A stretch of 64,000 bases of DNA from assembly GCF_009865135.1 (NCBI RefSeq), contig NZ_WWGH01000001.1:3844001-3908000 (forward strand). Reading direction: 5' to 3'. Each line of letters starts with the position of its first letter. Position 1 is the first letter of the stretch. This document shows positions 40,277-49,494 of this stretch, piece after piece. The translations under genes and the position numbers were made by a program. The notes beneath the pieces are model-generated. The model was given only the letters and a program-made list of their open reading frames with translations. It was not told the origin of the DNA and made no database searches. The DNA is from Streptomyces sp. SID8374. GTDB taxonomy: Bacteria; Actinomycetota; Actinomycetes; Streptomycetales; Streptomycetaceae.

Positions 40277-42094
40277 ATGGCAACACGTGCACGCGTCCGC
40301 GCCCCCGAACTCATCGGCAAGGGCGGCTGGCTCAATACAGGCGACCGGCAGTACACCCTCTCCGAACTGCGAGGACGCATCGTCATCCTCGATTTCTGGA
40401 CCTTCTGCTGTGTGAACTGTCTGCATGTCCTGGATGAGCTGCGGGAGCTGGAGGAGAAGCACCGCGACACCGTGGTGATCATCGGGGTCCACTCGCCGAA
40501 GTTCGTCCACGAGGCCGAGCACCAGGCCGTCGTCGACGCCGTCGAGAGGTACGAGGTCCACCACCCGGTCCTCGACGACCCCGAGCTGGCCACCTGGAAG
40601 CAGTACGCCGTACGGGCCTGGCCGACGCTCGTCGTCATCGACCCCGAGGGCTATGTCGTCGCCCAGCACGCGGGCGAGGGCCACGCGCACGCCATCGAGA
40701 AGCTGGTCGAGGAGCTGGAGGCCGAGCACGGCGCCAAGGGCACGCTCCGCCGGGGCGACGGCCCGTACGTGGCGCCCGAGCCCGTCGCCACGCATCTGCG
40801 CTTCCCGGGCAAGGCGCTGCTCCTGCCCGACGGCGGCTTCCTCGTCTCCGACACCACCCGCCACCGCCTGGTCGAGTTGGACGCGGACGGCGAGACCGTA
40901 CGGCGCCACTTCGGCACGGGCGAGCGCGGGCTGCACGACGGCGGTCCGGAGGAGGCCCGGTTCAGTGAGCCGCAGGGGCTCGCCGTGCTGCCGGACGGCC
41001 GCATCGCCGTCGCGGACACCGTCAACCACGCGATCCGCGCCCTGGACCTCACGACCGGGGTGACCGTCACCCTCGCCGGGACCGGCCGCCAGTGGTGGCA
41101 GGGGACGGCGACCGGCGGCCCGGCCCGCGAGGTCGACCTCTCCTCGCCGTGGGACCTGGCCTGGTTCGGCGACCGGCTCTGGATCGCCATGGCGGGCGTG
41201 CACCAGCTGTGGACATACGACCCCGAGGCCGGGACCGTACAGGTCGCCGCCGGGACCACCAACGAGGGCCTGGTCGACGGACCGGCCGCCGAGGCCTGGT
41301 TCGCCCAGCCGTCCGGGCTCGCGGTCTCCGCCGACGGCGAGCGGCTCTGGGTCGCCGACTCCGAGACCTCCGCCCTGCGCTGGGTCGACCGGGACGAGCA
41401 CGTGCACACCGCCGTCGGCACCGGCCTCTTCGACTTCGGCCACCGTGACGGGGCGGCCGCCCAGGCGCTCCTCCAGCACCCGATCGGCGTGACCGCGCTG
41501 CCCGACGGGTCCGTGGCCATCTCGGACACGTACAACCACGCCCTGCGCCGCTACGACCCGGCCTCCGACGAGGTCACCACGCTCGCCACCGACGTACGCG
41601 AACCCAGCGACGCGGTGCTGGTCGACGGTGACCTGGTCGTCGTCGAGTCGGCCCGCCACCGCCTCACCCGCCTCCGGCTGCCCGAGGAGGCCGTACGCGT
41701 CGCCGAGCAGGCGCACCGCACCCAGCGCGCCGCCACCGAGATCGCCCCGGGCACCCTCCGCCTCGACGTGGTCTTCCAGGCACCGGCGGGCCAGAAGCTG
41801 GACACCCGCTACGGGCCCTCCACCCGGCTGCTGGTCTCCGCCACCCCGCCCGAGCTGCTGGCCGAGGGGTCCGGCGCGGGCACGGACCTCGGGCGCGACC
41901 TGGTCCTCGCGGACGGGGTGACCGAGGGCGTGCTGCACGTCTCCGCGATGGCGGCGTCCTGCGACGACGACCCGGCCAACGAGTACCCGGCCTGCCACGT
42001 CCACCAACAGGACTGGGGCGTCCCCGTCCGCGTGAGTGCGGAGGGAACGCCCCGGCTGCCGCTGGTGCTGGCAGGCATGGACGAGCAGGACTGA
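40277..42094 (+). CDS. Thioredoxin-like / NHL-repeat protein (NHLRC2-like)
   Basis: A 605-residue cytosolic fusion. Residues about 12-150 form a thioredoxin-like domain with FWTFCCVNCLHVLDELREL; the redox motif is CCVNC rather than CxxC of classical thioredoxin. From about 170 to 490 NHL beta-propeller repeats follow (GLAVLPDGRIAVADTVNHAI, GVTALPDGSVAISDTYNHAL). A C-terminal beta domain ends it. The arrangement matches NHLRC2, whose biochemical role is unsettled. The ATG at 40277 has no strong ribosome site. No operon partner. Confidence 0.88.
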   Translation: MATRARVRAPELIGKGGWLNTGDRQYTLSELRGRIVILDFWTFCCVNCLHVLDELRELEEKHRDTVVIIGVHSPKFVHEAEHQAVVDAVERYEVHHPVLDDPELATWKQYAVRAWPTLVVIDPEGYVVAQHAGEGHAHAIEKLVEELEAEHGAKGTLRRGDGPYVAPEPVATHLRFPGKALLLPDGGFLVSDTTRHRLVELDADGETVRRHFGTGERGLHDGGPEEARFSEPQGLAVLPDGRIAVADTVNHAIRALDLTTGVTVTLAGTGRQWWQGTATGGPAREVDLSSPWDLAWFGDRLWIAMAGVHQLWTYDPEAGTVQVAAGTTNEGLVDGPAAEAWFAQPSGLAVSADGERLWVADSETSALRWVDRDEHVHTAVGTGLFDFGHRDGAAAQALLQHPIGVTALPDGSVAISDTYNHALRRYDPASDEVTTLATDVREPSDAVLVDGDLVVVESARHRLTRLRLPEEAVRVAEQAHRTQRAATEIAPGTLRLDVVFQAPAGQKLDTRYGPSTRLLVSATPPELLAEGSGAGTDLGRDLVLADGVTEGVLHVSAMAASCDDDPANEYPACHVHQQDWGVPVRVSAEGTPRLPLVLAGMDEQD

Positions 42095-42132
42095 GGCCGC
42101 GTGCCGCCGGCCGGGCGGGCGAGGACACCGCC

Positions 42133-42161
42133 GGGCGGGCAAGGCTCGGCCTTGCCCGCCC
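42133..42161. terminator. Terminator, NHL protein / DUF6458
   Basis: A 13-bp stem (42133-42145 with 42149-42161) and a 3-nt loop between convergent genes, just before the DUF6458 stop. Confidence 0.75.
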
Positions 42162-42164
42162 CGG

Positions 42165-42386
42165 TCAGTGGTAGCGCTGCTCGTCGTCCTGGACGACCGT
42201 GGTGGTGGGCGGCATGATCATGCGCCGACGGCGCGCGATGCTCATGTAGACGAAGACCCCGACGAGGCCGACGAGCATCATGATCCAGCCGACCAGGTCG
42301 ACATTGACGGTGTCCACCTTCCAGTCGGTGGCAAACGCCAGAATCGCGCCACCACCGATCAGGAGAATGCATCCTCCGAGTCCCAT
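42165..42386 (-). CDS. DUF6458 small two-helix membrane protein
   Basis: A 73-residue protein: helix 1 GGCILLIGGGAILAFA, short loop DWKVDTVNVD, helix 2 VGWIMMLVGLVGVFVYM, then basic ARRRRM and an acidic tail. This matches the actinobacterial DUF6458 family. The ATG at 42386 has GGAGG 8 nt upstream. The function is unknown. Confidence 0.85.
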   Translation of the reverse strand: MGLGGCILLIGGGAILAFATDWKVDTVNVDLVGWIMMLVGLVGVFVYMSIARRRRMIMPPTTTVVQDDEQRYH

Positions 42387-42487
42387 GAATCCCGCCTCCT
42401 CGACGATCCGGTGAATCCGGACCGGTGTACGGGTCGGGTACCCGGCCCGGCAACAACCATGTGCGAGGCGGCCGTTGAACCCGGGTG

Positions 42488-43795
42488 TCAGTCCGTCAGG
42501 AACGCCGTGAGCGCGTTGGCCAGCAGATACGGGTCATCCGCGCCGCACAGTTCGCGCGCGCTGTGCATGGAGAGGATCGCGACGCCGATGTCCACGGTCC
42601 GGACGCCGTGCCGGGCGGCGGTGATCGGGCCGATCGTCGTGCCGCAGGGCATGGAGTTGTTGGAGACGAACGTCTGCCACGGCACGCCCGCCTTCTCGCA
42701 GGCGGCGGCGAACACCGCGCGGCCGCTGCCGTCGGTGGCGTACCGCATGTTGACGTTGACCTTGAGGATCGGGCCCCCGTTGGCGACCGGGTGGTGCGTC
42801 GGGTCGTGCCGCTCGGCGTAGTTGGGGTGCACGGCGTGGCCGGTGTCGGAGGAGAGGCAGACCGTCCCGGCGAAGGCGCGGGCGCGGTCCTCGTACGTAC
42901 CGCCCCGGGCGAAGACCGAGCGCTCCAGGACCGTGCCGAGCAGCGGCCCGTCGGCCCCGGTGTCGGACTGGGAGCCGTTCTCCTCGTGGTCGAAGGCGGC
43001 CAGTACGGGGATGTACGGCAGCTCCTCGTCCGGCTCTCCGGCGACGGCGGCCAGGGCGGCGGTCGCGGCGTGCACGGAGAGGAGGTTGTCCATGCGCGGC
43101 CCGGCGACCAGCTCGCGGTCGCGGCCCAGGTAGGACGGCGGTTCGATGGCGTGCGGCATGAGGTCCCAGCCGGTGATGTCCTCAGCGTCGACACCCGCCT
43201 CCTCGGCGACGAACCGGATCAGGTCGCCCTCGGCCACCTCGCCGAGCCCCCAGATCGGCTGCATATGGCGCTGCCGGTCCAGCTTCAGGCCGTCGGTGTT
43301 GGCCGACCGGTCCAGGTGCACGGCCAGCTGGGGCACCCGCAGCAGCGCCCGGTCGATGTTGACCAGCCGGTCCGTCCCGTCCCGCAGCGAGATCCGGCCG
43401 GCGAGGCCCAGGTCCCGGTCCAGCCAGGTGTTCAGCAGCGTGCCGCCGTAGATCTCGACGGCGATCTGCCGCCAGCCGTGGGAGCCGGTGTCGGGCAGCG
43501 GCTTCACCCGCAGGTTCGGGGAGTCGGTGTGCGCGCCGACGATCCGGAACGGGGTGTGCGCGGCCGCGCCCTCCGGCACGTACCAGGCGATGATCGCCCC
43601 GCCGCGCAGGACATACTTCCCGCCGGCGCTCGCGTCCCAGGCGGCGGTCTCCTCGACCCGGCGGAATCCGGCCACCTCCAGCCGGGCGGCCGCGTTGGCC
43701 ACGGCGTGGTACGGGGACGGGCTCGCCGCCAGGAAGGACATCAGATCATCGGTGTGCGCACGGTCGAACCGGTGGCGAGAAATCATGGTCTTCAC
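42488..43795 (-). CDS. M18 family metallo-aminopeptidase
   Basis: A 435-residue aspartyl aminopeptidase-type enzyme. Zinc and catalytic residues are in GAHTDSPNLRVKP, FDHEENGSQSDTGADGP and the terminal SMHSARELCGADD. It removes N-terminal acidic residues from peptides in the cytosol, probably as a dodecamer. The start is GTG 43795 or ATG 43786; neither has a ribosome site. GATACA just upstream on the minus strand may be a -10 box, consistent with a very short leader. It has no clear operon partner; Uma2 lies 54 nt upstream in the same direction. Confidence 0.9.
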   Translation of the reverse strand: MKTMISRHRFDRAHTDDLMSFLAASPSPYHAVANAAARLEVAGFRRVEETAAWDASAGGKYVLRGGAIIAWYVPEGAAAHTPFRIVGAHTDSPNLRVKPLPDTGSHGWRQIAVEIYGGTLLNTWLDRDLGLAGRISLRDGTDRLVNIDRALLRVPQLAVHLDRSANTDGLKLDRQRHMQPIWGLGEVAEGDLIRFVAEEAGVDAEDITGWDLMPHAIEPPSYLGRDRELVAGPRMDNLLSVHAATAALAAVAGEPDEELPYIPVLAAFDHEENGSQSDTGADGPLLGTVLERSVFARGGTYEDRARAFAGTVCLSSDTGHAVHPNYAERHDPTHHPVANGGPILKVNVNMRYATDGSGRAVFAAACEKAGVPWQTFVSNNSMPCGTTIGPITAARHGVRTVDIGVAILSMHSARELCGADDPYLLANALTAFLTD

Positions 43796-43849
43796 TGTAT
43801 CGAGGGACCCGCGTCCGCTATCCGGTGACCGGCTGGGCGCTGCCCGGGG

Positions 43850-44464
43850 CTACAGCTCGTCGATCGCGGTCAGGTCGATGTCGATGTCGTACGGGGCGGA
43901 GAGCTTGAGGCGGTCGTGGTGGACGCCGGTGGAGACGTACGTCTTGTTGACCGGGTCCAGTTCGTAGGTGATGACCATGGGGCGGTCCCTCTCGCCGGTC
44001 ATCTCGACGAGCCAGAAGTGCTTGATGCCCGCCGCCGCGTACTTGTGCGGCTTGGTGCCCCGGTCGCGGTCCTCGGATTCGGGGGAGACGACTTCTACGG
44101 CGAGGAGGACGTCGGCGGCCTGGTAGCGGGTGGTGCGCTGGTCGCCGTCCGCCGCGGCGGTCACCACGAGGAGGTCGGGCTCCGGGGCGTTGCGCTTGCT
44201 GAGCACGACCGCCATCTCACGACGCACGCGGAGGCCGTTCGGGACGTGCTGTCGCAGCCCCTGCTCCAGCAGATACATGGCCAGCGTGTGGAACTTCCGC
44301 TGCGGACTGACGAGGACCGGGCTCCCGTCGATCAGCTCGGTGTGCGGCGGGAGGTCGAGTGTGAAGAAGTCCTCCACTGTGTAGCCGGCCGGTGGTGGGA
44401 CCGGCCGGCTTGATCCGTCCGGCTGGCGGTACAGCGAGTGATCGGGCAGTTCCTCGGCTGCCAT
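43850..44464 (-). CDS. Uma2 family putative nuclease
   Basis: A 204-residue DUF820/Uma2 protein with a PD-(D/E)xK-type fold. Key residues are in PEPDLLVVTA (Asp) and VLLAVEVVSPESEDRD (Glu), with LVEM closing the fold. Uma2 genes are numerous in Streptomyces and have no proven role. The start ATG 44464 has GGGAGAG just upstream; the ATG 44476 alternative would lie before that site. A second distinct Uma2 gene is at 54796. Confidence 0.82.
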   Translation of the reverse strand: MAAEELPDHSLYRQPDGSSRPVPPPAGYTVEDFFTLDLPPHTELIDGSPVLVSPQRKFHTLAMYLLEQGLRQHVPNGLRVRREMAVVLSKRNAPEPDLLVVTAAADGDQRTTRYQAADVLLAVEVVSPESEDRDRGTKPHKYAAAGIKHFWLVEMTGERDRPMVITYELDPVNKTYVSTGVHHDRLKLSAPYDIDIDLTAIDEL

Positions 44465-44523
44465 GGTCTCTCCCATGGATGGATTGTGGTCTCAGCGGCC
44501 TTGCGTACCCAGCTGATACGACA

Positions 44524-44558
44524 GCGCCGCCACCCGAACGAATTCCGGATGGCGGCGC
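44524..44558 (-). terminator. Terminator after acyl-CoA dehydrogenase
   Basis: GCGCCGCCA (44524-44532) pairs with TGGCGGCGC (44550-44558), with an additional inner CCG/CGG, 27 nt after the acyl-CoA dehydrogenase stop on the minus strand. Confidence 0.7.
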
Positions 44559-44585
44559 GTATTGACGAAACAGACGAGCGATTCC

Positions 44586-46412
44586 TTAGAAGGAGGCCTC
44601 GTCCAGCTCCATCAGGGAGTTGTCGACGTTCTCGGCGAGCGCGCGCTCGGTCGAGACGCCCGGGAGGATGTTCGCGGCGAAGAACTTCGCGGCGGCGATC
44701 TTGCCCTGGTAGAAGGCCACGTCCTTGGCGGAGGCGGTCGGCAGCTTCTCGGCGGCCACGGTCGCGCCCTTGAGGAGCAGGTAGCCGACGACGACATCGC
44801 CGGAGGCCATCAGCAGGCGGGTCGTGTTGAGGCCCACCTTGTAGATGTTCTTGACGTCCTCGCCGGTCGCGGTGAGGTCGGTGATCATCGTGCCGACGAT
44901 CGCCTCCAGGTCCACGGCCGCCTTGGCGAGCGAGTCCAGCGCGGGGGCCAGCTCCTCGTTGCCCTGGGCGCCCGCGAGGAACTTCTTGATCTCCTCGGAG
45001 AGCGTGTTGAGCGCGGCACCCTGGTCGCGGACGATCTTCCGGAAGAAGAAGTCCTGGCCCTGGATCGCCGTCGTGCCCTCGTAGAGGGTGTCGATCTTGG
45101 CGTCGCGGATGTACTGCTCGACCGGGTACTCCTGGAGGTAGCCCGAGCCGCCGAACGTCTGGAGCGACTGCGCCAGCTGCTCGTAGGACTTCTCGGAGCC
45201 GTACCCCTTCACGATCGGGAGCAGCAGGTCGTTGAGGCCGTTGAGCGCCTTGGCGTCCTCGCCCGCGGCCTCCTTCTCCTGGATCGCGTCTTGGACGGTG
45301 GCCGTGTACAGCACGAGGGAGCGCATGCCCTCGGCGTACGCCTTCTGCGTCATGAGCGAGCGGCGCACGTCGGGGTGGTGCGTGATGGTGACCTTGGGCG
45401 CCGTCTTGTCCATGAACTGCGACAGGTCCGTGCCCTGGACGCGCTCCTTGGCGTACTCCAGCGCGTTCAGGTAGCCCGTGGAGAGAGTGGCGATGGCCTT
45501 CGTGCCGACCATCATGCGGGCGAACTCGATGATGCGGAACATCTGGCGGATGCCGTCGTGCTTGTCGCCGATCAGCCAGCCCTTGGCGGGGTGGCGGTCG
45601 CCGAAGGTCATCTCGCAGGTGTTGGAGGCCTTGAGGCCCATCTTGTGCTCGACGTTCGTCGCGTACACACCGTTGCGCTCGCCCAGCTCACCGGTGGTCC
45701 AGTCGAAGTGGTACTTCGGGACCAGGAAGAGCGAGAGCCCCTTCGTGCCGGGGCCGGCGCCCTCGGGGCGGGCCAGCACGTAGTGGAGGATGTTCTCGGA
45801 CATGTCGTGCTCGCCCGAGGTGATGAAGCGCTTCACACCCTCGATGTGCCAGGAGCCGTCCTCCTGCTGCACGGCCTTCGTCCGCCCGGCGCCGACGTCC
45901 GAGCCGGCGTCCGGCTCGGTCAGCACCATCGTGGAGCCCCACTGCTTCTCGACGGCGATCTCCGCGACCTTCTTCTGCTCCTCGGTGCCCTCCTCGAAGA
46001 GGATGCCCGCGAAGGCGGGACCGGAGGAGTACATCCACACGGCCGGGTTGGAGCCGAGCAGCAGCTCCGCGTAGCCCCAGATCAGGGAGCGGGGGGAGGT
46101 GGTGCCGCCGATCTCCTCGGGCAGGCCCAGCCGCCAGTATTCGGAGTCCATGAAGGACTGGTACGACTTCTTGAAGCTCTCCGGGACCGGCGCGGTGTTG
46201 GTCTCCGGGTCGAAGACCGGCGGGTTGCGGTCGGCGTCGGCGAAGGAGTCGGCGAGCTCGTTCTCCGCGAGGCGGGCGATCTCCTCCAGGATGCTCTTCG
46301 CGGTGTCGACGTCCATCTCCGCGAACGGACCGGTGCCGTACAGCTTGTCGCGCCCGAGCACCTCGAAGAGGTTGAACTCGATGTCGCGGAGATTCGACTT
46401 GTAGTGCCCCAT
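44586..46412 (-). CDS. Long acyl-CoA dehydrogenase (FadE type)
   Basis: A 608-residue FAD enzyme that oxidises acyl-CoA to trans-2-enoyl-CoA. The length and the extra C-terminal domain match the actinobacterial FadE5/DmdC-like branch rather than the 380-residue short form. FAD/substrate motifs are MVLTEPDAGSDVGA and KRFITSGEHD; the catalytic Glu lies in DTLYEGTTAIQGQDFF. The ATG 46412 has GGAG 7 nt upstream. Upstream on the minus strand TTGCGC and TAGCAT, 15 bp apart, form a possible promoter overlapping the TTACTGACGGGTAG stretch. It is divergent from the SseB-like gene. Confidence 0.92.
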   Translation of the reverse strand: MGHYKSNLRDIEFNLFEVLGRDKLYGTGPFAEMDVDTAKSILEEIARLAENELADSFADADRNPPVFDPETNTAPVPESFKKSYQSFMDSEYWRLGLPEEIGGTTSPRSLIWGYAELLLGSNPAVWMYSSGPAFAGILFEEGTEEQKKVAEIAVEKQWGSTMVLTEPDAGSDVGAGRTKAVQQEDGSWHIEGVKRFITSGEHDMSENILHYVLARPEGAGPGTKGLSLFLVPKYHFDWTTGELGERNGVYATNVEHKMGLKASNTCEMTFGDRHPAKGWLIGDKHDGIRQMFRIIEFARMMVGTKAIATLSTGYLNALEYAKERVQGTDLSQFMDKTAPKVTITHHPDVRRSLMTQKAYAEGMRSLVLYTATVQDAIQEKEAAGEDAKALNGLNDLLLPIVKGYGSEKSYEQLAQSLQTFGGSGYLQEYPVEQYIRDAKIDTLYEGTTAIQGQDFFFRKIVRDQGAALNTLSEEIKKFLAGAQGNEELAPALDSLAKAAVDLEAIVGTMITDLTATGEDVKNIYKVGLNTTRLLMASGDVVVGYLLLKGATVAAEKLPTASAKDVAFYQGKIAAAKFFAANILPGVSTERALAENVDNSLMELDEASF

Positions 46413-46596
46413 GGGAAGGCTCCGTAATCAATAGCAGTGGCGCACAGCGCCCCGGGGAGTGATGCGGGTCGGGCGACAGGCAGGCATTCGGTACAGGCAG
46501 ACGCGGGTGTATCAGCTGACCTCTACGATGATGCTACCCGTCAGTAATAAGGCGCAACCCCTCAAGCCGTAGATGTGTCCGATTACTCTTTGCAGC

Positions 46597-47055
46597 ATGT
46601 ACGGCTACGACCAGAACCCTGGTGCTCAGCAGCAGATGGGTCAGATGGGGCAGATGGGCGGCGGCTACGGCGAGCAGCCGCTGTATCCCGAGCCCTCCCC
46701 GCCCTCCCTGGCCGACGCGGTACGGGCCTTCACCACCGGCTCCCTCTCCGCCGAGGACTTCCAGCAGATCTTCGCCACGTCGAAGGTCTACTGCCCGCGC
46801 GGCGACAACCCCGGCTTCCTGGCTCTGCACAACACGCAGCAGCCCGTGATCCCGATGTTCACCACGCTCAAGGAGCTGCGGCTCTACGCGGGCAAGGAGT
46901 CCAAGTACTTCGTGATCACCGGCGCCGAGGTGATCGACCTGCTCCCCACGGGATACGGCTTCGTCCTGGACATGGAGGGCGATCACCGGATGGTCTTCGA
47001 CGCCAAGGCCGTGGAGCAGATGGTCGACTTCGCGATGCGGCGTATGTACGGGTAG
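46597..47055 (+). CDS. SseB-like domain protein
   Basis: A 152-residue protein. A Gln/Met/Gly-rich N-terminus (QQQMGQMGQMGGGYG) precedes an SseB N-terminal-like fold: DFQQIFATSKVYCPRG, PVIPMFTTLKELRLYAGK and GYGFVLDMEGDHRMVFD. In enterobacteria SseB has a reported serine-sensitivity phenotype; in actinobacteria the role is unknown. The ATG at 46597 lacks a ribosome site, and TACTCT ends 7 nt before it, so the message may be leaderless. Confidence 0.75.
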   Translation: MYGYDQNPGAQQQMGQMGQMGGGYGEQPLYPEPSPPSLADAVRAFTTGSLSAEDFQQIFATSKVYCPRGDNPGFLALHNTQQPVIPMFTTLKELRLYAGKESKYFVITGAEVIDLLPTGYGFVLDMEGDHRMVFDAKAVEQMVDFAMRRMYG

Positions 47056-47102
47056 GGGTTCCGGGTCCGTGGGTGGCTGACCTGCGGTTTTCTTGTACGG
47101 GT

Positions 47103-47134
47103 GAGGGCCTGCGCCGCTTCGGGCGCGGGCCCTC
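47103..47134. terminator. Terminator after SseB-like gene
   Basis: A 13-bp stem (GAGGGCC at 47103-47109 with GGCCCTC at 47128-47134, plus an inner GCGCC/GGGCGC) with a short TTC-containing loop, 48 nt downstream of the stop. Confidence 0.75.
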
Positions 47135-47192
47135 GCGCTGTCGGGAGCAGTGCTTTCGCGCCCTCGTCGGCGGGGCGGGAATGCGGCACGCC

Positions 47193-47221
47193 TTGCAGGA
47201 TGTTCACCATTCAACTAAATT
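47193..47221 (+). promoter_or_regulatory. Promoter of the pirin gene
   Basis: -35 TTGCAG (47193-47198), 17-bp spacer, -10 TAAATT (47216-47221), 32 bp before the pirin ATG. A/T-rich TTCAACTAAATT is out of character with the surrounding sequence. The expected start is near 47228. Confidence 0.55.
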
Positions 47222-47253
47222 CGTTCCAGAAGACTCGCCCGGAGGTGGCTCCC

Positions 47254-48210
47254 ATGCCCGCAGTGACCGTCGACAACCCGCTGACCCTGCCCAAGGTGGC
47301 CGCTTCGGGTGACGCCGTGGCCCGCCCCGTGCTCGCCGTCACCACGGCGCCGACCGGATTCGAGGGCGAGGGCTTCCCCGTCCGCCGCGCGTTCGCGGGG
47401 ATCAACTACCAGCACCTCGACCCGTTCATCATGATGGACCAGATGGGTGAGGTGGAGTACGCCGCGGGCGAGCCGAAGGGCACGCCCTGGCACCCGCACC
47501 GCGGCTTCGAGACGGTCACGTACCTGATCGACGGCACCTTCATCCACCAGGACTCCAACGGTGGCGGCGGCACCATCGAGAACGGCGACACCCAGTGGAT
47601 GACCGCCGGGTCGGGGCTCCTGCACATCGAGGCGCCGCCGGAGTCGCTCGTCCTGTCCGGCGGGCTCTTCCACGGGCTCCAGCTCTGGGTGAACCTGCCC
47701 AAGGCCGACAAGATGATGAACCCGCGCTACCAGGACATCCGCGGCGGCGAGGTGCAGCTGCTGACCTCTCCGGACGGCGGCGCGCTGCTCCGGGTCATCG
47801 CCGGTGAACTCGACGGGCATCAGGGTCCCGGCATCACCCACACCCCGATCACGATGATCCACGCCACCGTCCGGCCCGGCGCCGAGGTGACCCTGCCCTG
47901 GCGCGAGGACTTCAACGGCCTCGCGTACGTCCTGGCCGGGCGCGGCACGGTCGGCCAGGAGCGCCGGCCCATCCGCCTCGGGCAGACCGCGGTGTTCGGC
48001 AGCGGCGGCTCGCTGACCGTCCGCGCGGACGAGCGGCAGGACGGGAACACCCCGGACCTGGAGATCGTCCTCCTGGGCGGCCGCCCGATCCGGGAGCCGA
48101 TGGCGCACTACGGGCCGTTCGTGATGAACAGTCAGGCCGAGCTGAAGCAGGCCTTCGAGGACTTCCAGGCCGGCCGCCTCGGCACGGTCCCGGCGGTCCA
48201 CGGCATGTGA
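47254..48210 (+). CDS. Pirin family protein
   Basis: A 318-residue bicupin. The iron ligands of pirin are all present: two His in WHPHRGFETV and His plus Glu in GLLHIEAPPE. The C-terminal cupin (LPWREDFNGLAYVLAGRG) follows. Bacterial pirins include quercetinase-like enzymes and redox-linked regulators; the reaction here is not known. The ATG 47254 has GGAGG 8 nt upstream, one of the clearest ribosome sites in the window. Confidence 0.9.
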   Translation: MPAVTVDNPLTLPKVAASGDAVARPVLAVTTAPTGFEGEGFPVRRAFAGINYQHLDPFIMMDQMGEVEYAAGEPKGTPWHPHRGFETVTYLIDGTFIHQDSNGGGGTIENGDTQWMTAGSGLLHIEAPPESLVLSGGLFHGLQLWVNLPKADKMMNPRYQDIRGGEVQLLTSPDGGALLRVIAGELDGHQGPGITHTPITMIHATVRPGAEVTLPWREDFNGLAYVLAGRGTVGQERRPIRLGQTAVFGSGGSLTVRADERQDGNTPDLEIVLLGGRPIREPMAHYGPFVMNSQAELKQAFEDFQAGRLGTVPAVHGM

Positions 48211-48339
48211 CGCCTGCCGCCGTTCAGGCCAGGTGACGACCCGTCACTCGTGCGGTGACGGTGGGCGGGACTGACGCCTCGTCACCCGTACGGTGGCGGT
48301 GGGCGGGCCTGTCGGCGCGCGCCGTGATCGGGTGGGAGG

Positions 48340-49494
48340 GTGCCCGCTTCCAAGCCCCTCCTGCCCGACGGCGCCCGCCGCACGGCCGCCTGGTGCGGCG
48401 TCGTCCTGCTGGTCGTGGGGGTCGCCGCCGTCGGCATCTGGCTGGTCGTCGCCCTCAAGACGGCGGTCACCCCGGTGCTGCTCGCCCTCCTCGGCACCGC
48501 CCTGCTCGGCCCCGTACACCGCTGGCTCATCGCCCGCCGCCTCAACCGGTCGCTGGCCGCCGGGCTGACCTGCGCTGCGCTCGTCGCGGTCGTGGGCGGT
48601 GCCGGGTACATCGTGGTCACCGCCCTCGTCGACTCCGGCGACCAGATCGTCCGCTCCCTGAAGGACGCGGGGCAGTGGGTCATCGACCACCTCGACATCG
48701 GCGGCAACACCGACGTCGACAGCCTCGCCGAGAACGCCAGGAATCTGGTCGAGAAGTTCGGCGCGAGCGCCGCGGGGGGCCTGCTCAGCGGGATCAGCCT
48801 GGTCGGCACGCTGGTGGCGACCAGTGTCCTGGCGCTGCTGCTGACCTTCTTCTTCCTGCGCGACTCCGACCGGGCGGTGGACCTCGCGCACGCGGTGGCC
48901 CCGCGCGGCACCGGCGAACTGGTGGAGGCGATGGGGCGCCGGGCGTTCGAGGCCGTCGAGGGCTTCATGCGCGGCACCACGTTCATCGCGCTGATCGACG
49001 CGGTGTGCATCACGGTGGGCCTGCTGATCCTGGACGTGCCGGGGGCGGTGGGGCTGGGCGCGCTGGTCTTCGTCGGCGCCTACATCCCGTACCTCGGCGC
49101 CTTCCTCTCCGGCGCCGTCGCCGTCCTGGTCGCCCTGGCGGACCGGGGCTTCGTGATCGCACTGTGGGCGCTGGGAGTGGTGCTCGCGGTCCAGGTGCTG
49201 GAGGGCCATGTGCTCCAGCCGGTGATCCAGAGCCGTACGGTGCAGATGCACCCCGCGATGATCATGATCGCCCTGACAGCGGGCGCGAGCGTGGCCGGCC
49301 TGATGGGCATGCTGCTCGCCGTCCCGATGTGCGCAGCAGCTTTCGGCGTACTGGGCGAACTACGCCGCCGCTCGGGGGGCAGCGGCGCTTCCAGCCCGTC
49401 CGGGGGCGGCAACTCCAGCGGGGGCGGCAACCCCAGCCCGCCCGGGGGCAATCCCAGCCCGTCCGGCGGCAACTCCAGCCCGTCCGGCGTTTGA
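48340..49494 (+). CDS. AI-2E (YdiK/PerM) family transporter with repeat-coded tail
   Basis: A 384-residue polytopic membrane protein. The N-terminal helices AAWCGVVLLVVGVAAVGIWL and later DVPGAVGLGALVFVGAYIPYLGAFLSGAVAVLVAL fit the AI-2E transporter family, which includes Na+/H+ antiporters and putative exporters. The last 35 residues (SPSGGGNSSGGGNPSPPGG-type) are coded by four copies of CCAGCCCGYCCGG and look like a repeat insertion. The GTG start at 48340 lies only 1 nt after GGGAGG, so translation may be weak or the start further downstream. Confidence 0.82.
   Translation: MPASKPLLPDGARRTAAWCGVVLLVVGVAAVGIWLVVALKTAVTPVLLALLGTALLGPVHRWLIARRLNRSLAAGLTCAALVAVVGGAGYIVVTALVDSGDQIVRSLKDAGQWVIDHLDIGGNTDVDSLAENARNLVEKFGASAAGGLLSGISLVGTLVATSVLALLLTFFFLRDSDRAVDLAHAVAPRGTGELVEAMGRRAFEAVEGFMRGTTFIALIDAVCITVGLLILDVPGAVGLGALVFVGAYIPYLGAFLSGAVAVLVALADRGFVIALWALGVVLAVQVLEGHVLQPVIQSRTVQMHPAMIMIALTAGASVAGLMGMLLAVPMCAAAFGVLGELRRRSGGSGASSPSGGGNSSGGGNPSPPGGNPSPSGGNSSPSGV

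Noticed and set aside
41208..41216. TGTGGACAT as a DnaA box
   Set aside because: One mismatch, single, and inside the thioredoxin-NHL gene where it encodes ordinary residues.
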